Positions 26,598 to 40,800 are shown, counted from the stretch's first letter. The stretch is DNA of 64,000 nt from Rostratula benghalensis (GCA_013399305.1 VXAI01000308.1:3656-67655), one strand, 5' to 3'. Translations and numbers: made by a program. The notes: generated by a model not told the origin, from the sequence alone.

Positions 26598-29500
26598 TTT
26601 GTCAACCACAACAATACTCTGATAAAGACATTAAAGCCTGCATTTCTTTTCCATTTTCAAAAGTCACCAAAGAACTTGTGTATGATCACCTACTAGTTAA
26701 TGATAGACTCTTCTCAACAGTTTACTTTAGGAAAAATAAAGGATTAAAAATACTTTATGGAAATTTTAAGTATCTTTTAGTGTGCAAAGTTATTGATGTT
26801 GTTCATACTGTGGGATATTAGCTGACTTTGAATAACCCTGTATATCACAATGAAATAGTTTAGTGCTGTAAACTGGATGCCTAGAGGTATGCTCATTTCT
26901 TCTTCCTTTCAGTAATTTATGCTGCTTTCTTTGTCAGCCATGCTGATGATTAGTTCAGCCAATAGATAAAAACAAAGCACTCATTTCCTTTCTGTTAATC
27001 ACTTATGGAATTGCAGCCTCAGGGTATGTCGATCAAAATATGCAACACAGGTTACATTCTTGAATTCCTGACTCTATTTGCTACACAGTAAATGGAAAGA
27101 GGTTTGAAGTAGCTGAGAATATCTTTCATGTTATGGTAGGAATCCTCTAATGATAACACGGTTGGACAAAAATTAAAAAAGATTATACCAAATCTTAAAT
27201 GCGACAGAATGGATTTGTTGTTTTCTAAACATACTTATATGTAACACGGAATTTGTGATGGATTTTTCTGGAAATAAAAATATTACTTGGTGTGCATTGT
27301 CATTTGCCTAGGAAGTAGAATCTAACCTCAGATCTTCAAAAAGACAACAAATAAGATGATACTTTCAAATATGTAATATAGATATATGCCAGTATATTGA
27401 AAGGCTTCTGAGTATATACTAATAGCTTCTGAGCAATGAAGAAACATCCTTAATATTAATTAATGTCATAAACCTTGGAAAAAGTTTACCATTATGTGCA
27501 GTTTAAAAGAATATTTTTCTCTTAATCTAAGCCATGGCAATGATATTTGTCCAGAACAAATAATTTATATACCTTATACATATCTATTTGTTTATCTTCA
27601 TCATATATATGGGCACTTTGTTTTTTTACCACCTGATATGATTATGATAATTAGGATGTACTTCAGTCTAGGCTTAGCAAGAAGCAAGAAGCTTCTCAGA
27701 ACTTTAGGTGTTAACACTACTAAGCATAATAACAAAATAAAACAAGACACACTTAATTTCCTGAGTTTTGGGAGAGAGTTTTCATAGTCATGGGTAACAT
27801 GGAGTTCAGTGTCAGAGAGGAAACTTTCTTTCTCTCTCTCTCTTAAAAGAAAAGTGTTATACAGGGACAGGTCCAGAGAAAACTGCTCCAGATTACCACT
27901 TATCAGCCTTGACTGAAACCAGAATCTTCTGGCTTCATTCACATTTTTCTTCCAGCTTCTTGGCCAAACTGTGTACTTGCAGAAGGCAGCCTTTTGTACT
28001 GCATGTGGACCCTTGATTCACCCTCCAAATATGGAACATACAGAATGGGGCATAGGTCATTGAAAAAAAAATGTTTTGTGATCATTAAAGTATGCAACAT
28101 AACATCATGGACAGATGAGGGGAGTGAGGGAGTGTTGCAGACTCATAGGGAGTGTCCTGAGGTTCAGGCTCTCCCTACTGAAATGCTGTACTTCCCTCAG
28201 TTTTAGAAATTGCCACATTCACAGGAAAGGAATGCAGTGGTGTTCAGTCTTTTAGACTAGAATCAACATTTACGAAATAAAATGTTAGACAAGTAAGTAA
28301 ATAGCTATTTATCCAACCTCAGTATTAACTCCATAGCTACAAGGTTAACTTAGATGAACCCCTGAAGGACTATTCTCTCTTTCATCCGGTGAGGACTTTC
28401 ATATTTCACATCAAGACTAAGATTCAATCCTATTGCAAAATCCGTCTTGGGTACAAAATAATACAGGTAATAATAAACCTCTCCTGACGTTTTGTTCAGA
28501 TTCAGCCTCCTCTTTTACTAATACAAGCACAATCAGATTTTACTGTTAGGCTTCACACTTCTGCTGATGGATTTTTCATAGCTGCCTTAAACTAGTGGGA
28601 CCTTTGGGCAAAGCTCAGACTCGCAACAGTAATCAGAGATTTTTAATGACTACCCTGCTGGTGAAATATATCCAAACTGTTAACCTGTTGTTAGGGGAAT
28701 GTTGTACTGGTGTTTTGGGATTTGGCTCCAAGTGTGCACCCTGAAACCTATTTTTTGTATAGGCAAACTGCAAATTCCAAAAGCATGTACTACTTCTTAA
28801 CTGAAACCAGACATGATAATTACCATGATTTTGGATGGTAATGGTTTTTCAGTGAATATAACTAGCCCTGGCTTTGAGAAGTGTCTTTGTAAAATGCTGG
28901 TGTCCTTTTAGTTCCACTCCCTGTTAGATCTGTAAACAGGTAGTTGAATTCATGTTGCATTAGTGGATCCTAATTTCATTTCTTTATTACTCTTGAGTGC
29001 TTGATTTTAAAAATCATACTACGCTTTTTTAAGGTGCTTTTTTGGTTCTTAATTGACAGAAATCTTTGGTTTATCATACAGAAGTAAATTCTTTGAAATA
29101 AGAAAGTAACAGGCAGCCATAGCAGGTTGCTGTCCTCTGTGTGAATCTTGGATGTTTTAGCAACAGTTTTCATAGATGTTGTTAACAAGGGAACAGGGGA
29201 GTCAAAGATGATAAATATTTTCATTAAGAACATGATTTTTTTAAAGCTTTGTGTTTTTTATAACCTTTTTCTCAGAATCAGGTAGATCATTTTGACTGGC
29301 ATATTAACTATGGCCTGCTTGCCTGCAGAACCACTCCTCCCAGATCTCAGATTGCATTACTGTCTTGCAAAAAGCTGTAAAACAAATTGGCAAGGTATGT
29401 GTCTTTTCCCCCTACAGATAAGGCCACAAAATGAGAGCCAGTGTTTTATTACTGCCGTTAGCTCAAATCTTGGGAAGTGCTACAGAGGAAAATTCCTAAT

Positions 29501-31240
29501 CTTGCTACTTAATACATTGCAAGCAGGCATTTTTGGTTTTAATATAGTTAAACAGTGAAAAGCTAAGAAATGCCAGGATTTAAAGCTGCTTACTGCTGAG
29601 CAGAGTTTATCATTTGAGGCTCAATGATGTGCTAAATGCAACAGTATGGCTTTTCATTCACAGCTGGCACATGTCCTGCTGGCTCCCTTTGGGTGGAATT
29701 TTCATGTGCCTGACTGCAAAATGCCGTGTAAACAAATGCTGTGGGGGGGAATTTCCAAGAGTGTGTAATGGCTAGATGCACAAGAGGATGTTGTGTCAGT
29801 GTAATGGGATATCTCCCTTTAGTGGTATACTTCTTTACCCCTTGCTTAAGGTATCCCATAGTTTGGTGTTTGGGGGAAAAAGAAGAAAAAGCAGCATAGG
29901 TGAGGTATACATTCTAATCCCAAAGGCAGATTAGGGCACTGAATCCTAGTCTCCCACATCCTGGATGACAGTCTTAATCACTGGGTGGGAGACAACAGTG
30001 AAATTTCCTTGTGTCTTGTTTTAACATATACACGGTCTGATTGCTATGCCCACAAGGGAGAAAGGTTGAACATTCTGTGAATAAGGAATAACTAGCCCCC
30101 CTCTGCCTAATGCATCTGAGGTGATATGCATTTAGGAACATACCTAAACCTCAGTTCAGTTTCTTAGTAACTTTGCTAACTGGTTATTTAGAAGCATAGG
30201 TAGGGGGATTCAGGAACTAGGTTTTGATGGGCATATAAATGGATGCAAGTCTTGAGCTTCTTTATGCACCTCATGTATTGTCTTCTCCTGCCCTAATAGT
30301 AGCCCTAAAATACTGCTGTTAGTTTGCCTGAAGGCCAGTGTTACAGCATTCTCCTGTGCTTATGCTAATTTAATGGGATCATGAATGAGAATGAAAATCT
30401 GGTTTACTGTACTGGAGAGCTAAATGTTCTTGGGAAATTTATGCTGCATTCAAATAATGACAAGGACTCTTTTAACAGGATAAATCCTGAGGAAAAGCAT
30501 TGTTTTGTATAGGTTTTTGACTAACCAGAATATAGTAGCTGGTTTTTTTTCCTTTTGTTTCTTTTTTTATATTTTTGTTATGATCTTCCAAGCCTCTCTC
30601 AGCTTCTCTCCCCTCAGGGGTAAGTTATGCACTTTGGAAGCTTGGAAAGGAACAATAAGATTTGATGCATGTTTATATAAAACAATTTATTTAATAGCTG
30701 AAGGGGATAGTTCTGTAAAAGAAGCACGATTTACAGAGCACAGGGTCAGCTTTGGAGTTTTTGAAGCCTTAAGCAATGGATGATTACAGTGCACCAAATG
30801 GGATCAGAGATAGCAAAGTTTGCACCTGCAGTTGCTTTTTCAGCCTTTGTACTCTGTGCCATTGATTGCTCAGAGGCCCCTGAGGCTGTCCAAGATGATA
30901 CAGTATGACCTGGTAAAATGAAAAGTCAAAATATCAGATAAAAACAACAGAGTAAAGAAAAATTGTCTGTGCGGAGAAGACGTGTCAGAAGTTGAACTAC
31001 CAGCTAACTATTCTGTGCTGAGTCAAAAAATACCATACCTCTTGTTTGGTTTTGATCTCACTGTGTGTAACCAGAAAGTGTGCTCCTGAATGTATGATCT
31101 CTTTGTCCAATTTGAAATGCACTGAGAAAATGGAATTAAGAAAGATTGGAGAGCCAGTCCTTAGCATCTTAGCTTCCAGTAAGTTCACAACTGTGTAGCT
31201 GTGAACACGCAGATATTAAATGACAGGTGATGACTATTCA
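26598..31240. other. Intergenic DNA between CR1 copies
   Basis: AT-rich sequence with no recognisable exon, RNA gene or element. It includes a short CT run at 27823-27842. The frames at 26549-26821 (partly CR1), 27494-27787 and 27601-27942 are chance-sized and featureless. Confidence 0.6.
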
Positions 31241-31380
31241 CAGAATCATAGAATGGTTTGAGTTGGAAGTGACCTTAAACATCAAATTCCAACCACCTGG
31301 CCATGGACACAATTAGTTTCCACTAGTCTGGGTTATTCAAAGCCCTATCTAGCCTGGCCTTGAACACTTCCAGGGATGGA
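31241..31380 (-). mobile_element. CR1 LINE, 3'-end fragment
   Basis: About 140 bases corresponding to the reverse complement of a CR1 3' terminus (CAGAATCATAGAATGGTTTG, then GCCTGGCCTTGAACACTTCC). Similarity ends abruptly near 31380, so this is a strongly 5'-truncated insertion. Confidence 0.92.
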
Positions 31381-33435
31381 GCACTTATTCAGAAAAGAGC
31401 TACAAAGAGCTGTGCTTAGAAAATATTGGAGATGCTAATGTGGTTATTATTTTCTCTTCTTATAATCTTTACATTCAAAAATTAACTGTTTTCAACTTCT
31501 AGTATTCCCCTTGCCCATGTGTCCCAACTTTCCTCATTCAGTGTATTTAATCCTTTTTCCAAAGCTGTGTTAGCCATCCTATATTTCAAGAATTATTTTG
31601 GGTAAATATAGTTCTGCTTATTTTGTGTGTTAAATGATATGGGACCTTATAATGAAATCTCTTGCTGTGGTCTTGGTACATAGATGCAGTACACAAATAC
31701 TTCAGGCACTTTTTAGAAGAAAGATAAAACATGCTGTCTGACTCCAGTGTGTTATCAGGTTCTGATTCATTGGTGCTCACACGAGCATTTTGAGCTGCAT
31801 GGTAAGTATTTCTTTGGTTTTGCATTTTCTTCCGTCAGTGAATCCAGCCCTTTCTAATCCATGTTGTTACTCAGGATGAGGTGTAACCTGCAATCTTATT
31901 TTATTTTTTTGATGATCAGAAATGTTGGTCATAAGAAGAAGTATACATGGTGATCAGGACTGCTAGGAGTGCCACTTAATGAACTAAATATCTCACTGAA
32001 ACTAAAAATAGTAGTATTTCTTTAAATTGTTTCACACCAATGAAGCTCTTCAGTCTTTTAACAACACTTCCCACAGAAACTCTTTCCCCCCTTATAAAAG
32101 ATAAATCATGTGACAAACTCTGGACAAGAGTGTGTACAGGCTTGCTGATAAGAAGGGTGAAGGCCTTTGAAGATTGTACATTTATTTAAGTATAAAGGCA
32201 GTCTTGTGGCTCTGCCTCTTCCCACAGCTGTGGTTGTGCTTTTATAAACTTCATTTTGTTGGAAATGTTCATACTTCTGGTTTAGAAAAATACCCCAAGT
32301 GTATTGATTGTATAGTACTTTTCTCAACTTGTAATATGAAGTGGTATGCATTAAGATCTTTAAAGGAGTTCGTGGGCAAATTGACTACCTGACTCCCAGC
32401 TCCATGTGCCAAATCACATTATGGCAAGAAAATCAGTGTTTGGAGTCTTTTTAGATTTGGCAGCTCTAATTTTGCAAGTGCACAAATGGAAAGATGTAAG
32501 TAGGCATTTTTAAATTTCTGATTCTGGAGATTTTTCTTTTTCTGAAGCTAGCAATCCTTTATAAATAGAAAGTACAAATTAATGCCCAGAGTAAATTAAC
32601 AGCATAATTTAGAGGGATGAATTTGGCAGAGTGTCTTTGGGGAAAAGGGAAGGGATTACAAACATCCATTTATTGCTTTTTGTGTTTTGACCTCAAATTA
32701 GATTTATCTCTTGAATACTTTCCCCTTATATCTTGCCTTAACCATGCAAATAGCTTCAAATTGTGGTGTCTGCACTTAGAAACGCACTTTCTTATTAAGG
32801 GCACTTCTGAAAGTGTTCCTTCAGTGTTGAGTTGTGACTCACGTCTTTCAGTGATGTTCTGCTGATGCTCTGTAGTCTCTGAAGGGTTATTTACATGTCT
32901 TCGTGCCTTGTGGCACTTTTGAAATTGCTCTTAAGTGGTCAGATGTGTCTGCCAGGTTATTCAATTAACTTCTGCTTCTGCGAGGTTGGAGCCAGCCACC
33001 GGAATGAACACATTTATGTTCCACTGACTGATGTGGCTGCTAGTGCTGGACCCTTTATCAGGAAGAAGTGCTCTCTTTGCCTAACAGCCATGAATGCAGA
33101 CCTGGGAGAGACTGTCTCTGGCTGCACATTGCATTCTTGCCTCAAACCCAGCCAAATGTCCATTACTAGAGATGCCCTTTCCCCTGTGTTAGGTGGTCAA
33201 TGCTGAAGGCAACCAGATATCCAAAGAAACAAAAAATAATGAGTTTTGCAAATGTGCATTCCCTGTCCTCCTTTTCTCCTTATTATTTCCATATCTCATC
33301 TCGGCCTTGTGCAAATTTTTTATCTTTCCTAGTGAATATTTCCTATATCTGTGCCTACAGCTGAACACATCTGTTCCCTGGCTCCTTCTTTCCTCTATTA
33401 AATGTGGTAACTGCATCAATTCTTTCTCCAGCCCA

Positions 33436-33833
33436 TTAGTAATACCCCATTCTCAGTAAGTTGTCATAAATCTTTTCTATAAGGTTTCCAGTTCTCCTTT
33501 CTTCTGCTTTCATAATTTGAGTATTTAAGTCATCTGGGTCTAGTGCTTTGCTGGCTTTCAGTAGTTCTAATTGCCTTCTTATCTGTTTTATGATGAGGGT
33601 AAAACCTTTCAATGATTCACTCCCCCAAGCCAAGGAAAACATGCCTCAGTCCCTAGGATGTTATCTTCTTTCCTTTTGTGTGTACTGTCATGAAAAAATA
33701 ATTTAGACCTGCAGCATATTAACCATCTATCATTAGTTTTCTTCTTTGATCCTCTGGTATTCCTTTTGTATCTTTTATTTTTGTTTTGATAGCATGCCTT
33801 TACTTTTTTTCCTGTCCTTTGTTGATTTTCCAT
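33436..33833 (-). mobile_element. Possible ancient CR1-like LINE fragment
   Basis: The minus frame 33436-33642 contains QLELLKASKALDPDDLNTQI, which resembles the conserved segment before the reverse transcriptase palm of CR1/L3-type LINEs (L..LK..KA.GPD.....). A featureless basic frame lies upstream (33609-33833). No nucleotide-level similarity to the younger CR1 copies here is visible, so if real it belongs to an older lineage. Only this one motif supports it. Confidence 0.4.
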
Positions 33834-35648
33834 TTGGGCACTGTTCTTATCTACGTTTCATCATTTTTTGTTTGGTCCAGTATCTCTTTATTCATTTCCT
33901 TCTCTAGGAAATTAAATTTTTGACAACCTACTCCCTTTCTTGTCCTGCAGATTCTGCTTTTTTTCCAGAACTTTATGTTTCACTGCTGCATATTTTTGCA
34001 AAATACATTAAGGCAACTTCTCCTCATGCAATTAAATGGAGATCTATAAAATTCCACCTGTCAAGTGAATATTGTGGCTATGTTTTAAAACTTCTCCTTA
34101 CTAGTTACATATAACTGTAAGACTATTATTGTATCAATAGCCAAACAAAAAGACACTCACATTGCTTGCAATTTTAGAAGCTCTCACTACATGTTCTAAA
34201 GTTGGTGTGTGGTATGTTTTGTTTGGTTTTGTTTTTCTGGAGTTGTTTTTTTTTTATTTTTACAATGGCACTGGTGCTTTTTTTTGTGTATGGTAGTGCA
34301 TTACTTGGTCTGTGAGGGGAAATGGAACAAAAATTGACTGAGTACAAATGAATCCCACAGGAGTCTAGAAAACGCAAAATCAGTCCAAATGATCAGATGT
34401 GATTTAGGCATATGAAGATAACTGAAAGCAGGAATTGTAAAAGGTTTAGTTACAGTTGCCTTTTCCCTCTGAAATCTATCAAATGATGAATAGCAATCTG
34501 TCACTTGCAGATGACACAAAATGATTTGATTTCCAGACACTTAGGGTAGTAACATATCCCCTCTCATAAGTGCTTAACATCTATCTATATGTTCTCACCC
34601 TTTCAGAGTTTGTTTTTCCAGCTGCTATTGTTATATTTTTTTGTAATCATACTGCTTTTTGGTCTGACATCCTAATATCCTTATACTCTTCTTTAAGAGA
34701 AACTTTGACTGTGGCTATGCTGTGCTGTGGGGCTACTGACGTGGCTTTCCAGAGGTTTAATCTTCCTGGCGTTTACCCTGTTCCAACCTTAGGACACCTG
34801 AGAGCACCAGCATGCTTGGATGGAGCAAGAATGAAGTCTTGGCAACCAGTCTCTGCTTACCAAGTCTACCCACATGCAGTCTGTGCAGCCTTCACTTGAG
34901 AGCTCCCCATATTCACTGTGTGCAGCACATGTGGTTGCTTGCAACACACATGTTGCGATGCCAGCACTCCATAACACACCTCTTCAAAGTCAGTGGCACA
35001 GACTTAATGCAGGGCCCTCTTCTTTGGTTAATATAGTACCAAAGTGCCCATCCTTTTGTGCTCATGCACTACCCTAGTTTGAGTTAGAACAACAGCAGTT
35101 CCACTGCTGTTTTTTTTCCAGTAATTTTTCCAGTAACTGTTCCACAGTTTTTTCCAGTAATTTTGCTTTTCAGTTAAGTCTCTTTTAACTAACTATGTTC
35201 CCTGAAATTAATGGTATGTTTTTTAGACATTGCTTGCTGCTAGCAGGCAACCTCTAAGGTTTATAGTTAATATGAAGGAATGGTATGGAGAGAGGCTCCT
35301 GCATATACTTATCACTGTGACTACCTCAGTCAGCTCACTTTGTTATGTGTCACGTTGGAGAGTGGGAAACAGAAGAGTGTAAGGTGGTTGCTCCGGTGCA
35401 GAGAAGTGGACAGGACAGATCACACAAAACTGACCAGTGGGGTATTCCATCCCATCTGCATCATCCTCAGTATAAAGCTGAGGGAACAAAGGAGTCAGCC
35501 TCTTTCTTCAATGTGTGGCATCCAAGGGGAACTCTGTCTGTTCTCCGTCTTTGTTTCTGATCCATGCATTCCTGAATCCAGTTTTTGAATCTGGTTCCTG
35601 TCTGCCACTGTGTTCAATTCCAGTGCCTGCCAGTGATGTGATCATCAT

Positions 35649-35676
35649 NNNNNNNNNNNNNNNNNNNNNNNNNNNN
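35649..35676. other. Assembly gap (28 N)
   Basis: 28 unknown bases. The right flank is a TA-rich low-complexity stretch, a common cause of small gaps. Confidence 1.
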
Positions 35677-37328
35677 ATTATAAAGGAGATTTTATATATA
35701 TATGTATAATTTTAATTATTTTCTTATTAATGTTATTATCTTTTATTTTTATTGTTACTGTTTCATTAAAGCTGTTGAAGTTTGGGGTTTTTTTCAACCC
35801 ATAAATCTCTCTCTCCCCCTTATTCTCTCTACCACCCTTGTGGGAAGGAACAGGAGGTAAGAAAATATCTGTCATTTGTTCAGTAGCCAGCCCAGCCTAA
35901 ACCTTGACATGCCCTTGCTGCTTCGTGAGAAGGAAAGAGAGGCATAGCATAGCCCCATGAAGAGCAAATATACAATTTCAGGCAGGCGTGTAGACCATTG
36001 CCTGGTGGGCCCAGCTGAGACTGGAGACTAGTTTGTTGGGAAAAAAAAAAGAAATGAACTGAAATGAACTGCTGAACAATAGTCTCTCTGAGGTAGTGAC
36101 ATCTTATTGCCCTTGTCCTAGACTTGAGATGGCATCAGGAGTGCTGAAGGAACATTCTGTGACTCTGAAAAATGCCATTCTTGTGGGGTAAGAAAAAAAC
36201 ACTTGTCACTTGCTGGGGAGGGGAGTGAAAGCAGTTCAAAGTGAACATCTGTGCCTCCATCCTCATGCTGCCTGCAGCATGGATGATGGTGAGACTCACT
36301 GCTGCCTCTTAGCCAGGTTGGTGATATGGTTGTTAAGATTAGTCTATGGTGGTGGTAGGATGGTCTGTTTTCAAGTTAGGTGCATTTGGTATGGGTTACT
36401 GCCCACCAGGTACTACAGAGACTCCCAGGCCCTTACTTTAAAACTGTTTGACAGCAGGCATTACTTGCTCTTGAGCACTCAAACTCCCACTGGATTTGTC
36501 ATACATCTGCCATGGGACACCTGGGGAATTTCAGTGAGAAGTCCAAGGATCCTGCTGTAACTGAAACAGGGAAGATGTTTTGCTGTTAGGTCTGGGATTG
36601 AACTTCACAGTGACATTCATCATTTGCCTGACATTGGGGTAGGGACAAAGTATAGGACAGAGTCACCACCATGGGAACTTCTGACCTATACATTTCAGTG
36701 AACTAACTTTCCATCAAATGCATGCGAGGCCTTTGGCATTAACTTGCACTAAACAATTTGGAAAATGGCATCTACTGAAGTGGAAATGTGTGTGTGATTT
36801 TTTGTCTTAATTCTCCTAAAGGAAAGCTGAATATGCTTGTACCCTGATATGTGTATCATTCAACTCATCTCATCCCCAAATTGGCAGCAAGGCTGGAGCT
36901 TCCCACAAAAGAGAAGCCAGATGAGGTTGTATGCAAAGGAGGCAGGGGAAGGGTAAACATACAGAGATCTTACCTTGGCTTTTTCAGTAGTGTGAGGAGT
37001 ATTGGCTGTCTTGTCCTTCAGAAACAGTCCCTGGCCATAAACTACGGTGATGGTAAAACTAAGGCAGAAGGTCTGACAGAGGGATAAGAGAATGGAGTTA
37101 TGATTAGCAAAGGGTTCTTGCTTGCCTCAGCAGTGTCCTGGATTTTTTCCCCCCCTTATTTTTAAAAAAGGTGAGGAAGAAAGAGGTTTTCCACCTTTGC
37201 AGGCAGATGTAAGACTTGTAACAGAGAGGCAGAGGGGAAGGTATAGATGACTCACATAAGCCAGTTGGAATCAGGCTGCTATGGCAACAAGAGAAGACAA
37301 GCATGTGGCTTTGCCAAGAGAAAGGGAA

Positions 37329-37866
37329 GAATCATAGAATTATTCAGGCTGGAAAAGACCCTTAAGATCATTGAGTCCAATCATTAACCTAACACTAACA
37401 CATGGCACTAAGTGCCACATCTACATGCTACTCAATCCCTCCACCATTTCCCTGGGCAGCCTGTTCCAATGCTTGATAACCCTTTCAGTGAAGAATTTTT
37501 TAATATCCAATCTAAACCTCCCCTGGCACTACTTGAAGCCATTTCCTCTTGTCTTATCACTTGTTACTTGGGAGAAGACACCCAACCCCAATCACATACA
37601 ACCTCCTTTCACATAGTTGTGGAGAATGATGAGGTCTCCCCTCAATGTCCTTTGCTCCAGACTAAACCACTCCAGTTCCATCAGCTGCACCTCATAAGAT
37701 TTGTTCTTTATACCCTTCACCAACTTCATTTTTCTTCTTTGGATGTGCCTGTAGTTCCCTGGATCCTCCTTGTGTCCCTTCTTGTAGGTTGGCATCCCTC
37801 TATTTTCCTTCAGTCAAGGGACCTCCCAGCTTAGGCAGGACTGCTGATAAATGATTGGAAGTGGCT
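37329..37866 (-). mobile_element. CR1 LINE with reverse transcriptase core deleted
   Basis: The plus strand begins with a reverse-complement CR1 3' end (AATCATAGAATTATTCAGGC). On the minus strand the frame at 37592-37795 reads [15 protein letters not shown], the conserved segment at the start of the CR1 reverse transcriptase, and then continues within a few residues into the C-terminal tail ([14 protein letters not shown]). In an intact element these segments are separated by the reverse transcriptase core, so about 1 kb is missing, with the join near 37740. The left part of the frame is still partly readable up to about 37866. Confidence 0.88.
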
Positions 37867-40800
37867 GAAACAGAAGAAATTTATTTGAAAATAAGGAAAA
37901 CTACAGGGAAAGAACCTTTAAAGAACATCTAGGAAGGTGGAAAGAGAGAGAAAATGAATGAGAAATTAAGCTGTATAATCTATTTGGCTTTTTTCACCTC
38001 AAATCGTTTCCTTTTCTTGTTCTCTGAATAGAGTTTTTATCCTATAAAGAAATCCAGTAATGACTCCAGAACAGAGACTATGATGAAAATTATTTTGAAA
38101 TACTAAGACATTTCATATGGTAATTTTTTATTTCACGCAGCAATTATATTTAAAGGCTAAGAATAAAGTTTTTTCCTCAGTGACTCCTTGGAGAAGAGCT
38201 AACTTTCCATTAAACAGTTTCTAACAAAAGAGGGAGAGAGTATGACTCTTTTCTATAGAAATAGTATCTTTTTTTTAACACAAATATAGCTGCAAGGTTG
38301 ATTTACATGAGGACACATTGTGTGAGCCCATGGTGGGATTTTTCTGTACCATTAGCTTTAAAGATATTTTTATTTTATGAAACATGTCATTATTTTACTT
38401 CAGAGAGAAAATATTTGTACATCTTAGAGTTCAAAATGAATTTTTGTGCAATACTGAGTACTAACTCTATGATCTGGGCATAATATGTTGATAGTGGAGA
38501 AAAGGAAAAAGCTTTCTGTAATCTGCCCAGAGGTTGTTTCTTCAGCAATCTCCAAGCTTGTTGTTTGATGATACTTTTCAGATAGTTGGAGAACAAAGTA
38601 AATCCATCTTGACCTATTTTAGTAGTATTTGCATTCAAACCACCTTATCAAAGAGACTTGCTCCATAAAAATCTTCCCAGATATCTGTTGAAAGGGAATT
38701 CAGAAAACATCCTCTAAACACCATGATAATGCATGATTATATTTTTTTGTCAAGGTTAAAGAATGTAGTTTAATGTTTACAGTTTTCAAGATTCCATCAG
38801 TGTTGAATCTCCAAGTACTTCAGAATGTCTTTTACATCTGTAGCCTATAAGTAAAGTCCTGAGCTTGAGAGGTGGTCTCCTTCTCCTTGAACCACTAGGT
38901 TCAAGGACACAACACCTGAGACTTCCCATAGTTCTACCTGTATGTAAAAAACAACCCGGGTCCAAGCACTGAGCAGGGATTTCTTCTCTTTGGATTCCAG
39001 GGGAATTAAGTGTTGTCTGCAAACATTCATTTAATTTCTTTTTGTGAACATGGGCCAATGGAGCAAAACACTACAGATGCGTTATTTTGGAGGTGAGTTG
39101 AACTGCTTTAAAAATAGCATTGTCGCCATTTTTCTTCTGCCTTCTTACAGCCTAAAAGTAAGTTTGCTGTAGGTGTTATGGAAAAGCACTTGTAAAGAGA
39201 AAAATGTCACATTAGTAAAATCCATGCAATAAGACGGGAGTTCTAAACCATGTTTTTCCCTTTGGTCTTTCTCCAAGAGAGTTTTTAGCCAAAAATGAAC
39301 CCCCATAACAAAACTGTTTGGTAAAAGCAACTTCCAGTATCAAATAAGCAAAAATATCATTATATTAAGTGAAACAACTGTTTTGGCGCAAGCAGTCTAT
39401 AAAGAAGAAGTGCTCTTTATTTCTGACACCTAATGCTTTGCTCTTACAAGAAGACTTTTTTTTTTAGTTCTCAATACACAGCATCAAAGCAGAAATGAGG
39501 TGCAAGCAGACAGAGGAGATAAGTGAGCACTGTCTTTGAAGCAGCATGCAAGTGTTTTACAGCTAAGACTGAACGAGCTTCTGTAATGTGTTTAGAAGCG
39601 TAGCCCAAACTGCAGTGCTTGGTCATCACCATGTTTTGCCCCACAGGTCTAAGCACTGCTTGGGTGGGAAGAGGCTGGTGGGACAGTCTAACTCCAGTTC
39701 AACCCTGATGCTGGACTGCTTTCATTCAGTTATGAAAAGATGAATATGTAATCTTTCTCTTTAGACCTGAAAAGAGATAATTTTTTTTCTGGATCCTCCT
39801 GTGGAGGGTTTCAGCCTTGCTTGTCGTGATAAAAATCTTCTCCTTTCAGAAAAATGAGTCTAGTGTGCGCTGTTTCTGGGGGATGCATCCCTGACCGTTG
39901 CTTGACCAGACATTTCTAGTTGTCTACGGAACAAAAACTTGGAGACCTAAGGCACAAGCTACTCTTAAAATAGCCACATCTGCTCTGATTATGTACTGCC
40001 CACTGAAAAATAGTTGTTGAAGAAATGCAGAATTGTTCATTTAGTCTGACGATATCATATTTGGGTCTGAGGAAGGCAGTGTTTCTGTTCAAGAAGTGTC
40101 TGATTTAAGAATACTCAAAATTTTGAGCATGGGATGGGATAGTCCTACAGAAAGAAACAATAGCAGAGCATTAAGGACTGTGGTGATATGAAAAAGGAAC
40201 CACATGCTAGTACCAGTACCTCACAGGAAACAACTGTCACTCTTTTTTAGTTGTACCTTGTAGTGGATCAATCTACTAATTCCAGCAGTGTATCAGATGT
40301 ACTGGTATGCCATTGGGAACAAGAAAAGCCAACAGCTTCCCAGTTCAACAGACTTTTCAAGACAATACATATTGTTTTCTTGGATTCTGTTTAACAAGCT
40401 ACCAGGTCCCATTCACAAAAGTGTGTTCTTTGATCCTGAGAAATCAGCCAAATCAAGCTGTCTAAAGTCTTACTGATGTCCAGAGAAAAATCAAGGTGCC
40501 AGAATCAAGGGTTAGATGAGAGCAAAGACTGCACTATACAGAATGTAGGGTATATATATGGACATGATTAGTTACAATAATTGAAATAGAATATGCATCC
40601 TCGTTATGTGCAATATTTCAGAAGATAAAGACAACAGATTCACCCTCCACCTGACCAGTGGCAGATTCTGTTTTCACATGCCAGGCTGGGGGTCTTCTTA
40701 GAGAACATCCCATTATCTCAGTGTAAGTCCAGTTGGCTTTCACAGATATGAAATGCTGGTTTACATTCACAGTCACCACTAAGTATTTCACACACTTAGC

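Larger units (their letters stand above)
31381..37328. other. Intergenic DNA
   Basis: No supported gene. It contains a possible older LINE scrap (33436-33833), a 28-base gap, a perfect 9-bp hairpin at 35091-35111 followed by three copies of a TTTTTCCAGTAA-like unit (to about 35165), and a 10-bp tandem duplication at 36051-36070. The open frames at 32895-33206, 34570-34899 and 36210-36560 show no family motif. Confidence 0.6.
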
